Part shown: positions 25,803-35,948 of the stretch, in pieces | Position numbering within the stretch: the first letter of the stretch is position 1 | Layout of the letters: each line of letters starts with the position of its first letter | From: Blautia faecis | GTDB lineage: Bacteria; Bacillota; Clostridia; Lachnospirales; Lachnospiraceae | NCBI RefSeq assembly: GCF_020554845.1 | Contig: NZ_JAJCIA010000033.1 | Coordinates: 1 to 46,084, forward strand | Length of the DNA stretch: 46,084 nt | Direction of reading: 5' to 3' | Notes under the pieces: model-generated | Seen by the model: the letters and a program-made list of their open reading frames with translations, nothing else | Databases searched by the model: none | Told to the model about the DNA's origin: nothing | Program-made: the position numbers and the translations under genes

Positions 25803-25884
25803 GTCTTTTGCATATAATTCTTAAGGATTTTTTGACTAAAAATAAGCTCCAATCCATGCTGGATAGCAGCAAAAGGCAGTAGTG

Positions 25885-26520
25885 TCACAGAAGCTCTGTA
25901 AAGCCCTTGGGCGGCAAAGAAAAATCACTTTCCATGCACACTGAGAAAATATAATTCTCAAATTCCATTGTCCTGAAAAAGCCTGGTCTTTTCGGTGATT
26001 TTCCCAGAACAAAGCCCTGATCTTTTCGAATGATCTCGAAAGAATCAAGCGGAAGGCTCATCCCCCTGCCTGTCATTTTCATATAACTTTCCTTTAAGGT
26101 CCAAAGTGTAAAAAAAGCTTTGCCCGGGTCAGAAGCAGCTTCTATATATTCCCGCTCTGTCGAATGGAAATAATGCTCCGCAATTTCCAGAGGCGCATTG
26201 ACATTCCGCTCAATGTCGCATCCCACTTCATCATCCGACACCACTCCCACCACATAGTCTCCGGCATGGGAGATATTAAAATGGAGATGATCCGCCACAG
26301 GCTTCCCATTTTCGGAATATTTCAGGCTGCTTTCGGAAAGTCCGTTCCCATTCAGGATCTTCCGGATCATAATTCCTGCGCCCAGACTCCTTTTTCGGTC
26401 ATCCGGCTGAAGATACCGGATGACCTTCTTTCTTCTCTCTGGTCCAACTTGTTCCAAAAGACTTTCATTCTGCAAGGGATCCTCAAGAGTATTGATATTG
26501 ATTCTATATAATTTTATCAT
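25885..26520 (-). CDS. Sfp-type 4'-phosphopantetheinyl transferase
   Basis: A 211-residue PPTase of the Sfp class (longer than the AcpS class). It transfers phosphopantetheine from coenzyme A to the carrier-domain serines of the NRPS. Catalytic motifs are VGCDIE (Mg-binding D102 and E104) and WTLKESYMKMTGRG (W140, K143, E144, K148). An upstream FNISHAGDYV matches the conserved N(I/L)SHS region. It is the last gene of the NRPS operon, about 94 bp after the STAS gene, so the cluster brings its own activation enzyme. The ATG start lacks a strong ribosome binding site. Confidence 0.92.
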   Translation of the reverse strand: MIKLYRININTLEDPLQNESLLEQVGPERRKKVIRYLQPDDRKRSLGAGIMIRKILNGNGLSESSLKYSENGKPVADHLHFNISHAGDYVVGVVSDDEVGCDIERNVNAPLEIAEHYFHSTEREYIEAASDPGKAFFTLWTLKESYMKMTGRGMSLPLDSFEIIRKDQGFVLGKSPKRPGFFRTMEFENYIFSVCMESDFSLPPKGFTELL

Positions 26521-26614
26521 TTCTTACTATAAAAAGCACCGGGTAGCAACTGTAGATTCCCCAGGCCTGCTCCAGACAGGTTGCTGTTCACTTCGCCATG
26601 CACGAATTCAACCT

Positions 26615-26917
26615 TTATTTCTTCTCAATATTGATCTTCTGGTCAAATCCGGTAAGGCTGAAAACATCGTACACTTCATCAGAAACATTTACAATCCTGA
26701 AGCCTTCCTTGCCTGCCATCTTCTTATAAGCGGCGATTACCAGACGAAGTCCGGCAGAAGAGATATATTCCAGGTTTGCAAAGTCAAATACCAGGCTGGT
26801 TGTACCAGGATCAAGTGCTGACAGCTCCTTTTCCAGCTGCGGTGCAGTCTGGGTGTCAAGCCATCCTGTGATCTCCATAGTTACCTTGCTGCCCTCTGTC
26901 TTACTTACAATTTCCAT
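26615..26917 (-). CDS. STAS-domain anti-sigma-factor antagonist-like protein
   Basis: A 100-residue single STAS domain like SpoIIAA/RsbV. Core motif LVFDFANLEYISSAGLRLV (about 42-60) places S54 where the phosphorylated serine of SpoIIAA lies. In partner switching such proteins bind an anti-sigma kinase (SpoIIAB/RsbW) in the unphosphorylated state and are inactivated by it. I chose the ATG at 26917 (after AAAGGAGGAAATTGTA); a longer frame upstream overlaps the NRPS end and lacks a site. It lies 28 bp downstream of the NRPS. The same operon encodes a MATE protein with a HATPase domain of the matching kinase type, so the two are probably partners. No sigma factor gene is near. Confidence 0.88.
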   Translation of the reverse strand: MEIVSKTEGSKVTMEITGWLDTQTAPQLEKELSALDPGTTSLVFDFANLEYISSAGLRLVIAAYKKMAGKEGFRIVNVSDEVYDVFSLTGFDQKINIEKK

Positions 26918-26945
26918 TACAATTTCCTCCTTTAAGTTGCGTAAA

Positions 26946-29900
26946 TCAATCAAAGAATGCAAGTCTGTCAAGTGCCTCAATAGCGCTTTCCAGATATCTG
27001 TCATCTGTAACCGGCCATTTGTAATCCAGTCTGTAAAGAACCTGTGCTGTAAACCGGTTGCTGTAATCCAGGGTATAGATCTCATTTTCATTATGAGCCG
27101 TATACGCGATCAGTCCGGAAACAACATCTGAGTCATCACTGTTCTTTGCAAATTCTTTTACTGCAGCCTCAAACTCTTCATCACTTACAATGTCAATGTC
27201 AAATCCATGGCTCCGCATTGCATAGATCAGATCCGCCATATAGATATGGTGGCTGTTGCAGGCGTGGAATACGGTAAATCTCCGATCTGTCTGCACCAGT
27301 CTCAATACTGCAAGTGCAGTAGAATCAATTGGTGAAAATTCTGTAACTTCGTGCATAGCCCCAATTGGGAATTTACCAACTGCCTCATATCCTCTCAGAC
27401 TTCGCAGGAATCCGTTTGTAATAAAGTTGATCTGGAATTCGCCATCGGAATTTCTGCTCATCAGATTTCCTACACGGATAACCTTTCCGTCAAGTCCACT
27501 GGAAACAGCTTCCAGTACAGCTCTCTCTGCAAGGAATTTTGTGCGGATATATTCATTTGTGATGTTCTGTCCAATATACAGATCGTTTTCATTAAAGACT
27601 CTGGACATTGGCGGAACACCATCGGAACCTTCTCCAGCAACAGAAACAGTAGAAATCTGAATCAGTCTGCGTCCACTATTTTTACAGAATTCAATCAGAT
27701 TTTCCACTCCGTGTACATTTATCTTCTCCAGTACATCACCAGCTGCAAAATGCTTTACGCAGGCTGCGCAGTTAATAATGGTGTTAAATTTGTAATCTGC
27801 AAATTTCTCCACCTGTTCTTTCGAGGTAATATCGCCATCCACACAGATAATACGCTCTCCAAACAGTTCCTGGCATGGATTATCGAAGTAATACATCAAC
27901 ATATGCATCATTCGTTTCTCCATGGACTCATATTTCCCTTTACGTACCAGGCAGTAAACCTTGCCGTCATAATTATCCAGATAGGCCTTCAGAACATGAA
28001 TTCCCAGGAAGCCGGTTGCACCTGTGATCATGATATCACCAATTTCTTCCTTTGTCACCTGGTTTACGTTTTCTTCTACATTTCCGCTGATCACGCTCTG
28101 GATCCGGTTATAATTGTATCTGGAGAATTCATTCTCGCTCTGCGGATTTTCAAATGCTTCACTGTTATCCACGATTGCAGAAAGCTCACGGATAGTCGGA
28201 TATTTGAAAATGTCCGCATATACAATGGAAATATTCTTAGAAAGGCACATAACAGCAACTTTCGATGCAGTAAGTGAGGAGCCTCCAAGTTCGAAGAAGT
28301 TGTCCTCAATTCCTACTTTTTCAATGCCAAGTGCTTTTTCAAATATCTCGCAAAGTGCAATCTGGACAGCGGTAACAGGCTCCACATAGGCTGTGCTGGC
28401 TGTGGTGGTTACTTCTGGTACCGGAAGTGCCTTTTTGTCGATCTTTCCGCCAGGAGTCACCGGCATTTTCTCAAGATGGACAAAGAAGGATGGCATCATG
28501 TAATCCGGAATCAGCGGGTTCAGGAACAGTTTCAGCTCATCTTCCGGAATGATTTCACCAGTATAATAAGCTGTGATATATTTGTTTCCGCCTTTTTCGA
28601 TCACTATAACAGCAGCATTCTTCACCTTATCGTGCTTCAGAAGAGCTCCTTCGATCTCACCAAGTTCAATACGATATCCTCTTATCTTTACCTGGGAATC
28701 GATTCTTCCGATATATTCAATATTTCCGTCACCTTTCATGCGGACCATATCACCGGTTCTGTAAAGACGTTTGTCCTCGTCACATACGGAGAACGGATTT
28801 TCCACAAATACGGAAGCCGTCTTCTCAGGAAGATTGTGATATCCTCTTGCAATCTGACGTCCGGCATGGCAAAGCTCACCAGAAGCGCCTACCGGAAGCC
28901 GTTTCATATTTTCGTCCACAATGTAGCTGCGGATATTCCGCTGTGACTTACCGATCGGGATGTTGTCGTACTGTTTGTCAACCCAGAACTCCGTGGAGGA
29001 AACAGTATTCTCCGTTGGACCGTAGCCATTGATCATCTGGTAAGTTCTATCCCGGTAATATTTGAACTTCTCACCGCCCAGGGTGACAAATTTCAGGCTC
29101 GGAGCATCGTCAAGAAGCTCTGCAACCAGTTCGCCCATCTGGGTTGGGAAGGTAGCTGTGGTAATATTTTCTTCTTTTATGAATTTTCCAACAGCAACTG
29201 CATCTTTTCGTATGCTCTCTGGCAAAATGTACAGTACCGCACCTGCAGTAAGCGGAGCGAACAGGTCGATCACGGATGCATCGAAACAGAAGCTTGCAAA
29301 CTCTGCTACAATATCATCTGGTGTCAGTTTTCTTGTCATGAGGATATACTCGATCAGGTTCAGCAGGTTCCGCTGTTCGAGCATAACGCCTTTTGGTTTT
29401 CCGGTGGAACCGGAGGTGTAGATCATGTAAGCCAGGTTCTCTGGTTTCGGAGCTGTAAGCTCTACAGAAAGCGCAAAGTCTTTGGATTCTGCTGCCACGT
29501 CATCCAGACTGATCACATTCTGGTCGTAGAAGCCTACCAGACTGCGATAACGGTCTATTACAAGCAGGTTTTCTGCCTCGGAATCCTTCAGCATGTACTC
29601 GATCCTGCTCTGCGGATATTCCGGATCCAGTGGAACATATGCGCCGCCAGCTTTCATAACACCGATATAGGCCACCGCATATTCCTTTGTTCTTCCGCAC
29701 AAAATACCTGCTACTTTCTCTCTTCCGAATCCGTTTTCGGTCAGTTTCTGGGCAACATAATCTGACATATGATCCAGTTCTTTATAGGTAAGCTCGCCCA
29801 TTCCATCTCTTACCGCCGGTCTGTCCGGATATTTTGCAACAGCTTCTCTGAACAGATCTACAAAAGTCTTTCCGGCATGGGAAGGATCATCTTCCATTTT

Positions 29901-32900
29901 GGTCTCTTCCTCAAACATCAGTCTGATGTCTGCCGGCTCGAATTCTCTCAGGATTCCATCTGCCGTTGTTTCCAGGTTATCTGCAAGGTATTTGATGGTT
30001 TCCTCGTTGTACATGTCGCCTCTGTACTCAATCTCAAAGACAAACTTATTTCTCTCAATTGAAATACTGATGGAAACATGTGCCTTTGCCGCATTCAGCT
30101 GAACAGGTTCTTCCTGCGCATATTCCCCACCGATATTATCAAAGGCGAAATTGTCGCCCTGATAGATCACCATGGCATCTGCCTTGATGTTGAACTCGTG
30201 GCTGATCTGGGAGAACGGATAAATATCGTTGTTCATGGAATTAATCAGCTGCTGCTGGACTTCATTCAGGCAATCCTTAGTGCTTCCTGAGAAATCACAG
30301 TAAACAGGAAGTGTCTTTACCAGCATACCCACGGTATCAGAAAGTCTGGAATCGTTTCTGCCATGGTAAATAGTGGTAAATACTGCATCCTTCCTGAAAT
30401 TGTATTTTCCAAGAGTAATACCAAAGGCGGAGATAAAGAATACATTCTCTGTAATTCCATGCTTCTTACAGAATGCCTTCACATCCTGTACGGAGAACTC
30501 ACTGGTCTCACGATGATACATCTCTGCGGTTGGAGCTGCTCCGCTCTTGTCTGGATAGAAGTTGATGCTTCCGCCCGCATTTTCAAAAATGGATTTATAG
30601 TAGTTCTCTGCATTCTTATAAGCATCACTTGCCAGAGCATCCCTATTATCAAGGGCCAGGTCATAGGAAGTATACGCTTCCACTTCCAGCTTTTCACCAC
30701 TGTAAGCCCTGTTAATGTCGTTCAGGATAATGCCCAGGGAGGTGCCGTCTGCAATAATATGGTGAATGTCAAGGAACAGGTAATTTCCATCACAGGTTCT
30801 GTGAATTTCAAAGCGGAAAAGCTGCTCATTAAACAGCATGTACGGACGAACCAGATTTTCCCGGTTCATTCCATTTATAATCTGCGTCTTATAGGTTAAA
30901 GCATCATCACGTTTCTGAAGAACTTCTCCCTCGTCGCTCATAAAGAGACGGGTTTTCAGATAAGGATGAGCTGCAACGGTGCTGTCAATTGCTTCTGCCA
31001 GCTTATCCAGGTCAACCTTTTTGTCAAGCTTCAGAAGATATGGGATGTTGTAGATGGTGGATCCCATATTTGCTGTACACTCGATGAAAATTCCCTCCTG
31101 GGTATTGGTGAGAGGATAATTTTCCTGGATTTCCCTCTTGGTTTCTTTTCCGGCAGTCTTCACAAAGCCCTCTAACATCTGAATGGTTGGGTGATCCTTG
31201 ATGTCAGATGTTTTTATCACAATGTCAAAAGCTTTGGAAATAAGGATATTCAGCTTAATAGCAGTGATAGAGGTCAGTCCTGCCTCGTAAATATCTGTGG
31301 TAATGCCGAATTCGGTATAGCCAAGAACCTCAGCAATACAGTCAAACAGCTTCTGCTGAGTCTCATTCTCCGGTTTCACGATCTCTTCCACTTTTCGCTC
31401 TGGCAGTGGAAGGGCTTTTTTGTTTACCTTCTGATTCTGGTTCAGCGGAATCTTGTCGATCTGCATGGTAACTGCCGGAACCATGTATGGAGGCTTGGTT
31501 TCTTTGATGAAATCATTTAACTTATTTATGTCAACCTGACCGTCAGATACTACATAAGCTGCAATGTATTTTCCACCGCCATTAGGATCATCAAAAGCTA
31601 CTACGGTCGCATCCTTTATGCCTTCGTATCTTCTTATGACCTCCTCAACCTCGGAAAGCTCAATTCGAAAGCCTCTGACCTTAACCTGGGAGTCTTTTCT
31701 TCCAATGATCTGGATATTTCCATCCGGAAGATATCTGGCAACATCACCAGAATGATACAGGACTTCATAGCCTTCGGTGTCATCATAAATATTTCTGGTA
31801 TAAACTTCCGCGGTTTTCTCCGGTTTATTCAGATAGCCTCTGGAAACCTGCCATCCGGAGATCATCAGCTCACCGCAAGCTCCATATGGAAGCAGGTGGC
31901 CGAACTTATCGGTTATATAAAGTTTGAAATTGTCAAGCGCTTTTCCGATCGGAATGTTTGGATAATATTTATCCACTTCAAATACAGTTGTAAAAATAGT
32001 ACACTCTGTAGGGCCATAAGCATTAAAGAATCTGTAATCCTTGGGTGGTTCCATAGGAACAAGCTTCTCTCCGCCTATGGAAAGATATTGCAGGCTCTCG
32101 CAGCTCATTTCCATTGCAAACTGTCTTCCCACCTGTGTGGTCATAAAGGAATGGGTAACGCCATTCTCTTCAAAATAACGCTGAAGTGCAATGAAATCAA
32201 GGCGGATTTCTTCCGGAATAATGTGAAGCTCTGCACCGTTTGCAATTGCTCCGTAAATATCCATCATGGAAGCATCAAAACCAAAGGACGCATAAGCTGC
32301 TATTTTGGAGCTGTGATCTATATGGTAATACTTTTTGTACCAGTGGCAGAATGCAGTGATATTTCCATATTCCAGCATACAGCCTTTGGGTACGCCAGTG
32401 GAGCCGGAGGTGTACAGTAAAATAAACAGATCATGAAGCTCTGGCTTCTTAAGTTCCACGTCACGCTCTTCCAGCTGTGGGATCTCATCTGTAAATAAAA
32501 CAGGTCCCTGATAGCCGTCTACCAGTGGCAGAAGCTCTCTGTCTGCGATCAAAAGCTTCGCAGCAGAATCCTCCAGCATGTACATCAGGCGATCTTTCGG
32601 GTAAGTAGGGTCAAGAGGCTGGTATGCTGCACCGGCTTTGATCACGCCCATTGGTGCGATGGCCATGTATTCGCAGCGGGGGATCAGAATGGAGACTACA
32701 TCCTCCCTGCCGATTCCCTGGGATGCAATATATTTTCCAAGTCTGTCACTGAGCTCGTCCAGTTCTTTGTATGTATATTTCCGGTCTTTAAATACCACTG
32801 CTGTGTGGTCCGGAATGGTCTCTGCCAATTCAGCGAACATGTCAGAAATGGTTTTGCTTCTGTCAAATTCGTTTTCTGTATGATTGAATTCTGCGATCTT

Positions 32901-35900
32901 GTTTACCCCACTCTGAGAGATCACAGAGATTTCAGAAACATATTTTGTTTTCAGCATGGAGCTCATGGCAGCTTCATAGGAATCCAGGATTCCGTCAATA
33001 AAGGCCTGGCTGTACATGTCGCTGCGGTATTCTGCTGTAAGCACATAAGTGTGGTTGTACTCTCTTACCTGGATCAGCAGAGGCATTTTTGCCATATCCA
33101 GGGAAAGGTCGTGACCTCTGGCAATAGTGTCTCCAATTGGATAATCGTCGCTGAGCTCTGCCTGGTATGCAAAGGTAAGATCCGAATTCAGCCCGTATTT
33201 TGCACAAATGTCGGAAAATGGGAAAATATCGTTTGCCATGGAGGACAGCATCTGCTCGGAAAGCTCTGCCATATACGCCTGTACGGTGGTCTTCGGGTCG
33301 AATTTGCAATAAACAGGAAGAGTTTTTACCAGCATGCAGACTGTGTTTTCAAGCCTGGAATCGTTTCGTCCATTATAAATAGTAGAAAACAGACTGTCCT
33401 CTGCATTGGAGTATTTTGCCATAAGGATGCCGAACAGACCTGTAAATAAAATATTCGGGGTAACACCCAGCTTCTCGCAATAGGAAAGAATGGCCTCTTC
33501 TTTCAGGCCCATGGTCTTCTCCAGATAACCTTTTTCAGGAGCTTTTCCATTCAGGTCCGGCATAGGAAGAGATTCAGTCTCAATTCCTTCAAAAATACTG
33601 TCATAATATTTCTCGGCTTTTTTGTATTTGCCCTCTTTCATCTGCTGTTCTTCATCAAGGGCCGCATCAAATCCGGTATAGGACTCTTTTTCCAGTTTTT
33701 CACCCATATATGCCTTATTGATATCTTCGAAAATGATATCATAGGAGTTGCCGTCAGCAATAATATGGTGGAAATCAGTAAAGAGGTATTTCTTATCTTC
33801 TGTCACATAAATTGCCACACGAAGGAGACGTCCTTTTTCCAGCTTAAACGGACGTACAAGGCTTTCCTTCTGGCTGGCAAATTTCTCATTTGTGGTCTCG
33901 ATTACTTCCGGCACAAATGTCTCATTTCCAGGGCGCTGTACCATCTCCCCATTATCGTCAAGATATACCTGTGTAAGCAGGTAGGAATGGGCGCTTACCA
34001 TTCTGGCAATTGCATCGGATAATTTCCGGGTATCCACTGCAGGATCCAGTTCAAAAAGGAAGGGGATATTGTATACGGTACTCTCAGGATTTTTGCTGCA
34101 TTCTGCAAAAATACCCTTCTGGGAACCGGTAAGAGGATAAACCTCTCTCTTTTCGTAGGTTCTGAGCTTCGGCGCCAGCATGACATATTTTTCCAGCTTC
34201 TCCACGGTATTGTTCTCGTGGATATCGCTTGTTTTTACGGTAACACCAAATTCCTCTGAGATCAGAACACAGAGCTTCATTGCACTGATGGAGGAAAGGC
34301 CGGCCTTATAAAAGCTGGTGTCGATTCCGAAGAAGTCGTTTTCTACTACTTGGGCCACAATGTCAAAAATCTTCTTCTGCATTGGAGTTTCCGGCTCTTT
34401 CAGATTTCTGGGCTGCGCCACAGGCTTGGGCAATGCCTTTTTGTCAATTTTTCCATTCTGTGTTAAAGGCATTTTTTCCAGCTGGATGAAAACATCCGGA
34501 ACCATGTAATGAGCCAGGGATTCTGACGCATAAGCGGTAAGCGCTTCAACATCGATCTGGCGGTCTGCCATAAAGTAGCAGCAAAGATATTTATTATCCA
34601 CCGGTACTGTAATACTGGTGATAATTCCTTCGAAGCTGTTAACAACCTCCTCGATCTCACCAAGCTCGATTCTGAGACCACGAAGCTTGATCTGATTGTC
34701 AATTCTTCCGAAAAATTCGATCTCGCCATCTGGAGTGATCTTTGCAAGATCGCCTGTTTTATAGGCTCTTTCTCCGTTGAGAGTGATGAAAACCTCCGCT
34801 GTTTTCTCCGGCAGATTGATATAGCCCCGACCTACACCAAGACCTGCAATTACAAGCTCTCCTGTCTCTCCGTCCGGAAGAATCCTGTTCTCTTTATCAA
34901 CCACGTACACCTGAACATTGCCGTTTGGCTCTCCGATGGTAATATTTTTGCTGTCGGTGATCACCTTCATGGTACAGCTGATGGTGGTCTCGGTTGGTCC
35001 ATAGCCGTTCATAATATAAGCATCTGGGTTTACTGCATGAATCTTGTCAAAAAGTGCAGGCGGGAATGCTTCTGCTCCTACGTCAAATACCCTGATCTGG
35101 GCTGCTGCTTCCTGAAGCTGGGGCAGATCGATCATATTGGAAAGATAGGTAGGAGTTGTGGTCATAATATCCACTTTATTTTTTACAATTAAATCTCCGA
35201 GCATAATGGGATTCAGGATCTCTTCATCGCTTGCGATCACTGCGGTCATTCCATTCGTGAGAGGGAGAAATTCCTCCAATACCGAAACATCAAATGTCAT
35301 GGCTGCCATGGAAAGAGAAACGCTTCCCCTGCTTACATAGCCATAGGTTTCTGCATTCTTTGGATTAGGATTTATAAAATTGGCAAGGTTGATATGCTCG
35401 ATCATAACACCTTTTGGTTTTCCAGTGGAACCGGAGGTGTAAATACAGTAGCAAAGATCATGTTCCTTAATCCTGGTATCCGGATTCCCGGCATTTGGAT
35501 TTTCCAGCAGTTCTTCAAGCAGAAGCACCGTACAGGAAAGCCTGGAAAACAGCTCCTGGCGCTCCTTCGCGATCTCCTCTGTGGTGATAATAAAGGGAAC
35601 TCCTGCATCTTCAAAAATGAACTGCACACGGTCATCGGGATAATCCGGAGCTGCAACAGCAAATGCACCACCAGCCTTCAAAATACCCTGACGGACTGCG
35701 TAAAAGTCACAACAGCGCTCCAGTACCACACCTACGATTTTTTCACAGCCAACGCCTTTTTCAATAAGAGAATTCGCAATTCTGTTTGCTCTTTCATTCA
35801 GCTGTGCGTAGGTAAAGCTTTCCTTGCTGGAAGCTACAGCACATTTGTCAGGATGAAGCCGCACCTGCTCTTCAAACAGCTTTGTCACAGGCTGAAATTC

Positions 35901-35936
35901 AAAAACAAAATTGCTCTTTTCGTTAATGTCAGACAT
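26946..35936 (-). CDS. Three-module non-ribosomal peptide synthetase with terminal reductase
   Basis: 2996 residues with no frame break; start at the ATG at 35936, eight bases after AGGAGG (a GTG nine bases earlier overlaps it). Domain order is A1 (about 20-505), T1 (Ser549), C (about 600-1010, HHIIADG near 723), A2 (about 1020-1515), T2 (Ser1556), C (about 1610-2005, HHIIADG near 1725), A3 (about 2015-2510), T3 (Ser2554), thioester reductase (about 2630-2996). The reductase has the NADPH loop TGATGFLG and Y2796/K2800. There is no starter C, epimerisation, methylation or thioesterase domain. Predicted product: a linear tripeptide with a free N-terminus, released as an aldehyde or alcohol. Specificity-pocket residues read about DVLTDGGIS (A1), DAMFSGAIF (A2) and DAITTGGVS (A3), each plus Lys. 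I read these only as A2 aliphatic/hydrophobic and A3 aromatic-like; A1 is unassigned. Confidence 0.93.
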   Translation of the reverse strand: MSDINEKSNFVFEFQPVTKLFEEQVRLHPDKCAVASSKESFTYAQLNERANRIANSLIEKGVGCEKIVGVVLERCCDFYAVRQGILKAGGAFAVAAPDYPDDRVQFIFEDAGVPFIITTEEIAKERQELFSRLSCTVLLLEELLENPNAGNPDTRIKEHDLCYCIYTSGSTGKPKGVMIEHINLANFINPNPKNAETYGYVSRGSVSLSMAAMTFDVSVLEEFLPLTNGMTAVIASDEEILNPIMLGDLIVKNKVDIMTTTPTYLSNMIDLPQLQEAAAQIRVFDVGAEAFPPALFDKIHAVNPDAYIMNGYGPTETTISCTMKVITDSKNITIGEPNGNVQVYVVDKENRILPDGETGELVIAGLGVGRGYINLPEKTAEVFITLNGERAYKTGDLAKITPDGEIEFFGRIDNQIKLRGLRIELGEIEEVVNSFEGIITSITVPVDNKYLCCYFMADRQIDVEALTAYASESLAHYMVPDVFIQLEKMPLTQNGKIDKKALPKPVAQPRNLKEPETPMQKKIFDIVAQVVENDFFGIDTSFYKAGLSSISAMKLCVLISEEFGVTVKTSDIHENNTVEKLEKYVMLAPKLRTYEKREVYPLTGSQKGIFAECSKNPESTVYNIPFLFELDPAVDTRKLSDAIARMVSAHSYLLTQVYLDDNGEMVQRPGNETFVPEVIETTNEKFASQKESLVRPFKLEKGRLLRVAIYVTEDKKYLFTDFHHIIADGNSYDIIFEDINKAYMGEKLEKESYTGFDAALDEEQQMKEGKYKKAEKYYDSIFEGIETESLPMPDLNGKAPEKGYLEKTMGLKEEAILSYCEKLGVTPNILFTGLFGILMAKYSNAEDSLFSTIYNGRNDSRLENTVCMLVKTLPVYCKFDPKTTVQAYMAELSEQMLSSMANDIFPFSDICAKYGLNSDLTFAYQAELSDDYPIGDTIARGHDLSLDMAKMPLLIQVREYNHTYVLTAEYRSDMYSQAFIDGILDSYEAAMSSMLKTKYVSEISVISQSGVNKIAEFNHTENEFDRSKTISDMFAELAETIPDHTAVVFKDRKYTYKELDELSDRLGKYIASQGIGREDVVSILIPRCEYMAIAPMGVIKAGAAYQPLDPTYPKDRLMYMLEDSAAKLLIADRELLPLVDGYQGPVLFTDEIPQLEERDVELKKPELHDLFILLYTSGSTGVPKGCMLEYGNITAFCHWYKKYYHIDHSSKIAAYASFGFDASMMDIYGAIANGAELHIIPEEIRLDFIALQRYFEENGVTHSFMTTQVGRQFAMEMSCESLQYLSIGGEKLVPMEPPKDYRFFNAYGPTECTIFTTVFEVDKYYPNIPIGKALDNFKLYITDKFGHLLPYGACGELMISGWQVSRGYLNKPEKTAEVYTRNIYDDTEGYEVLYHSGDVARYLPDGNIQIIGRKDSQVKVRGFRIELSEVEEVIRRYEGIKDATVVAFDDPNGGGKYIAAYVVSDGQVDINKLNDFIKETKPPYMVPAVTMQIDKIPLNQNQKVNKKALPLPERKVEEIVKPENETQQKLFDCIAEVLGYTEFGITTDIYEAGLTSITAIKLNILISKAFDIVIKTSDIKDHPTIQMLEGFVKTAGKETKREIQENYPLTNTQEGIFIECTANMGSTIYNIPYLLKLDKKVDLDKLAEAIDSTVAAHPYLKTRLFMSDEGEVLQKRDDALTYKTQIINGMNRENLVRPYMLFNEQLFRFEIHRTCDGNYLFLDIHHIIADGTSLGIILNDINRAYSGEKLEVEAYTSYDLALDNRDALASDAYKNAENYYKSIFENAGGSINFYPDKSGAAPTAEMYHRETSEFSVQDVKAFCKKHGITENVFFISAFGITLGKYNFRKDAVFTTIYHGRNDSRLSDTVGMLVKTLPVYCDFSGSTKDCLNEVQQQLINSMNNDIYPFSQISHEFNIKADAMVIYQGDNFAFDNIGGEYAQEEPVQLNAAKAHVSISISIERNKFVFEIEYRGDMYNEETIKYLADNLETTADGILREFEPADIRLMFEEETKMEDDPSHAGKTFVDLFREAVAKYPDRPAVRDGMGELTYKELDHMSDYVAQKLTENGFGREKVAGILCGRTKEYAVAYIGVMKAGGAYVPLDPEYPQSRIEYMLKDSEAENLLVIDRYRSLVGFYDQNVISLDDVAAESKDFALSVELTAPKPENLAYMIYTSGSTGKPKGVMLEQRNLLNLIEYILMTRKLTPDDIVAEFASFCFDASVIDLFAPLTAGAVLYILPESIRKDAVAVGKFIKEENITTATFPTQMGELVAELLDDAPSLKFVTLGGEKFKYYRDRTYQMINGYGPTENTVSSTEFWVDKQYDNIPIGKSQRNIRSYIVDENMKRLPVGASGELCHAGRQIARGYHNLPEKTASVFVENPFSVCDEDKRLYRTGDMVRMKGDGNIEYIGRIDSQVKIRGYRIELGEIEGALLKHDKVKNAAVIVIEKGGNKYITAYYTGEIIPEDELKLFLNPLIPDYMMPSFFVHLEKMPVTPGGKIDKKALPVPEVTTTASTAYVEPVTAVQIALCEIFEKALGIEKVGIEDNFFELGGSSLTASKVAVMCLSKNISIVYADIFKYPTIRELSAIVDNSEAFENPQSENEFSRYNYNRIQSVISGNVEENVNQVTKEEIGDIMITGATGFLGIHVLKAYLDNYDGKVYCLVRKGKYESMEKRMMHMLMYYFDNPCQELFGERIICVDGDITSKEQVEKFADYKFNTIINCAACVKHFAAGDVLEKINVHGVENLIEFCKNSGRRLIQISTVSVAGEGSDGVPPMSRVFNENDLYIGQNITNEYIRTKFLAERAVLEAVSSGLDGKVIRVGNLMSRNSDGEFQINFITNGFLRSLRGYEAVGKFPIGAMHEVTEFSPIDSTALAVLRLVQTDRRFTVFHACNSHHIYMADLIYAMRSHGFDIDIVSDEEFEAAVKEFAKNSDDSDVVSGLIAYTAHNENEIYTLDYSNRFTAQVLYRLDYKWPVTDDRYLESAIEALDRLAFFD

Positions 35937-35948
35937 TTCCTGCACCTC

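Noticed and set aside
27351..28277. A 308-codon plus-strand frame within the NRPS reductase region
   Set aside because: Antisense to a continuous, conserved NRPS reading frame and without a start signal.
26946..35936. Possible frameshift or split in the very long NRPS gene
   Set aside because: All nine domains follow in one frame with intact core motifs; no break is needed.
35937..35945. GTG start three codons before the NRPS ATG
   Set aside because: It overlaps the AGGAGG ribosome binding site that serves the ATG at 35936.
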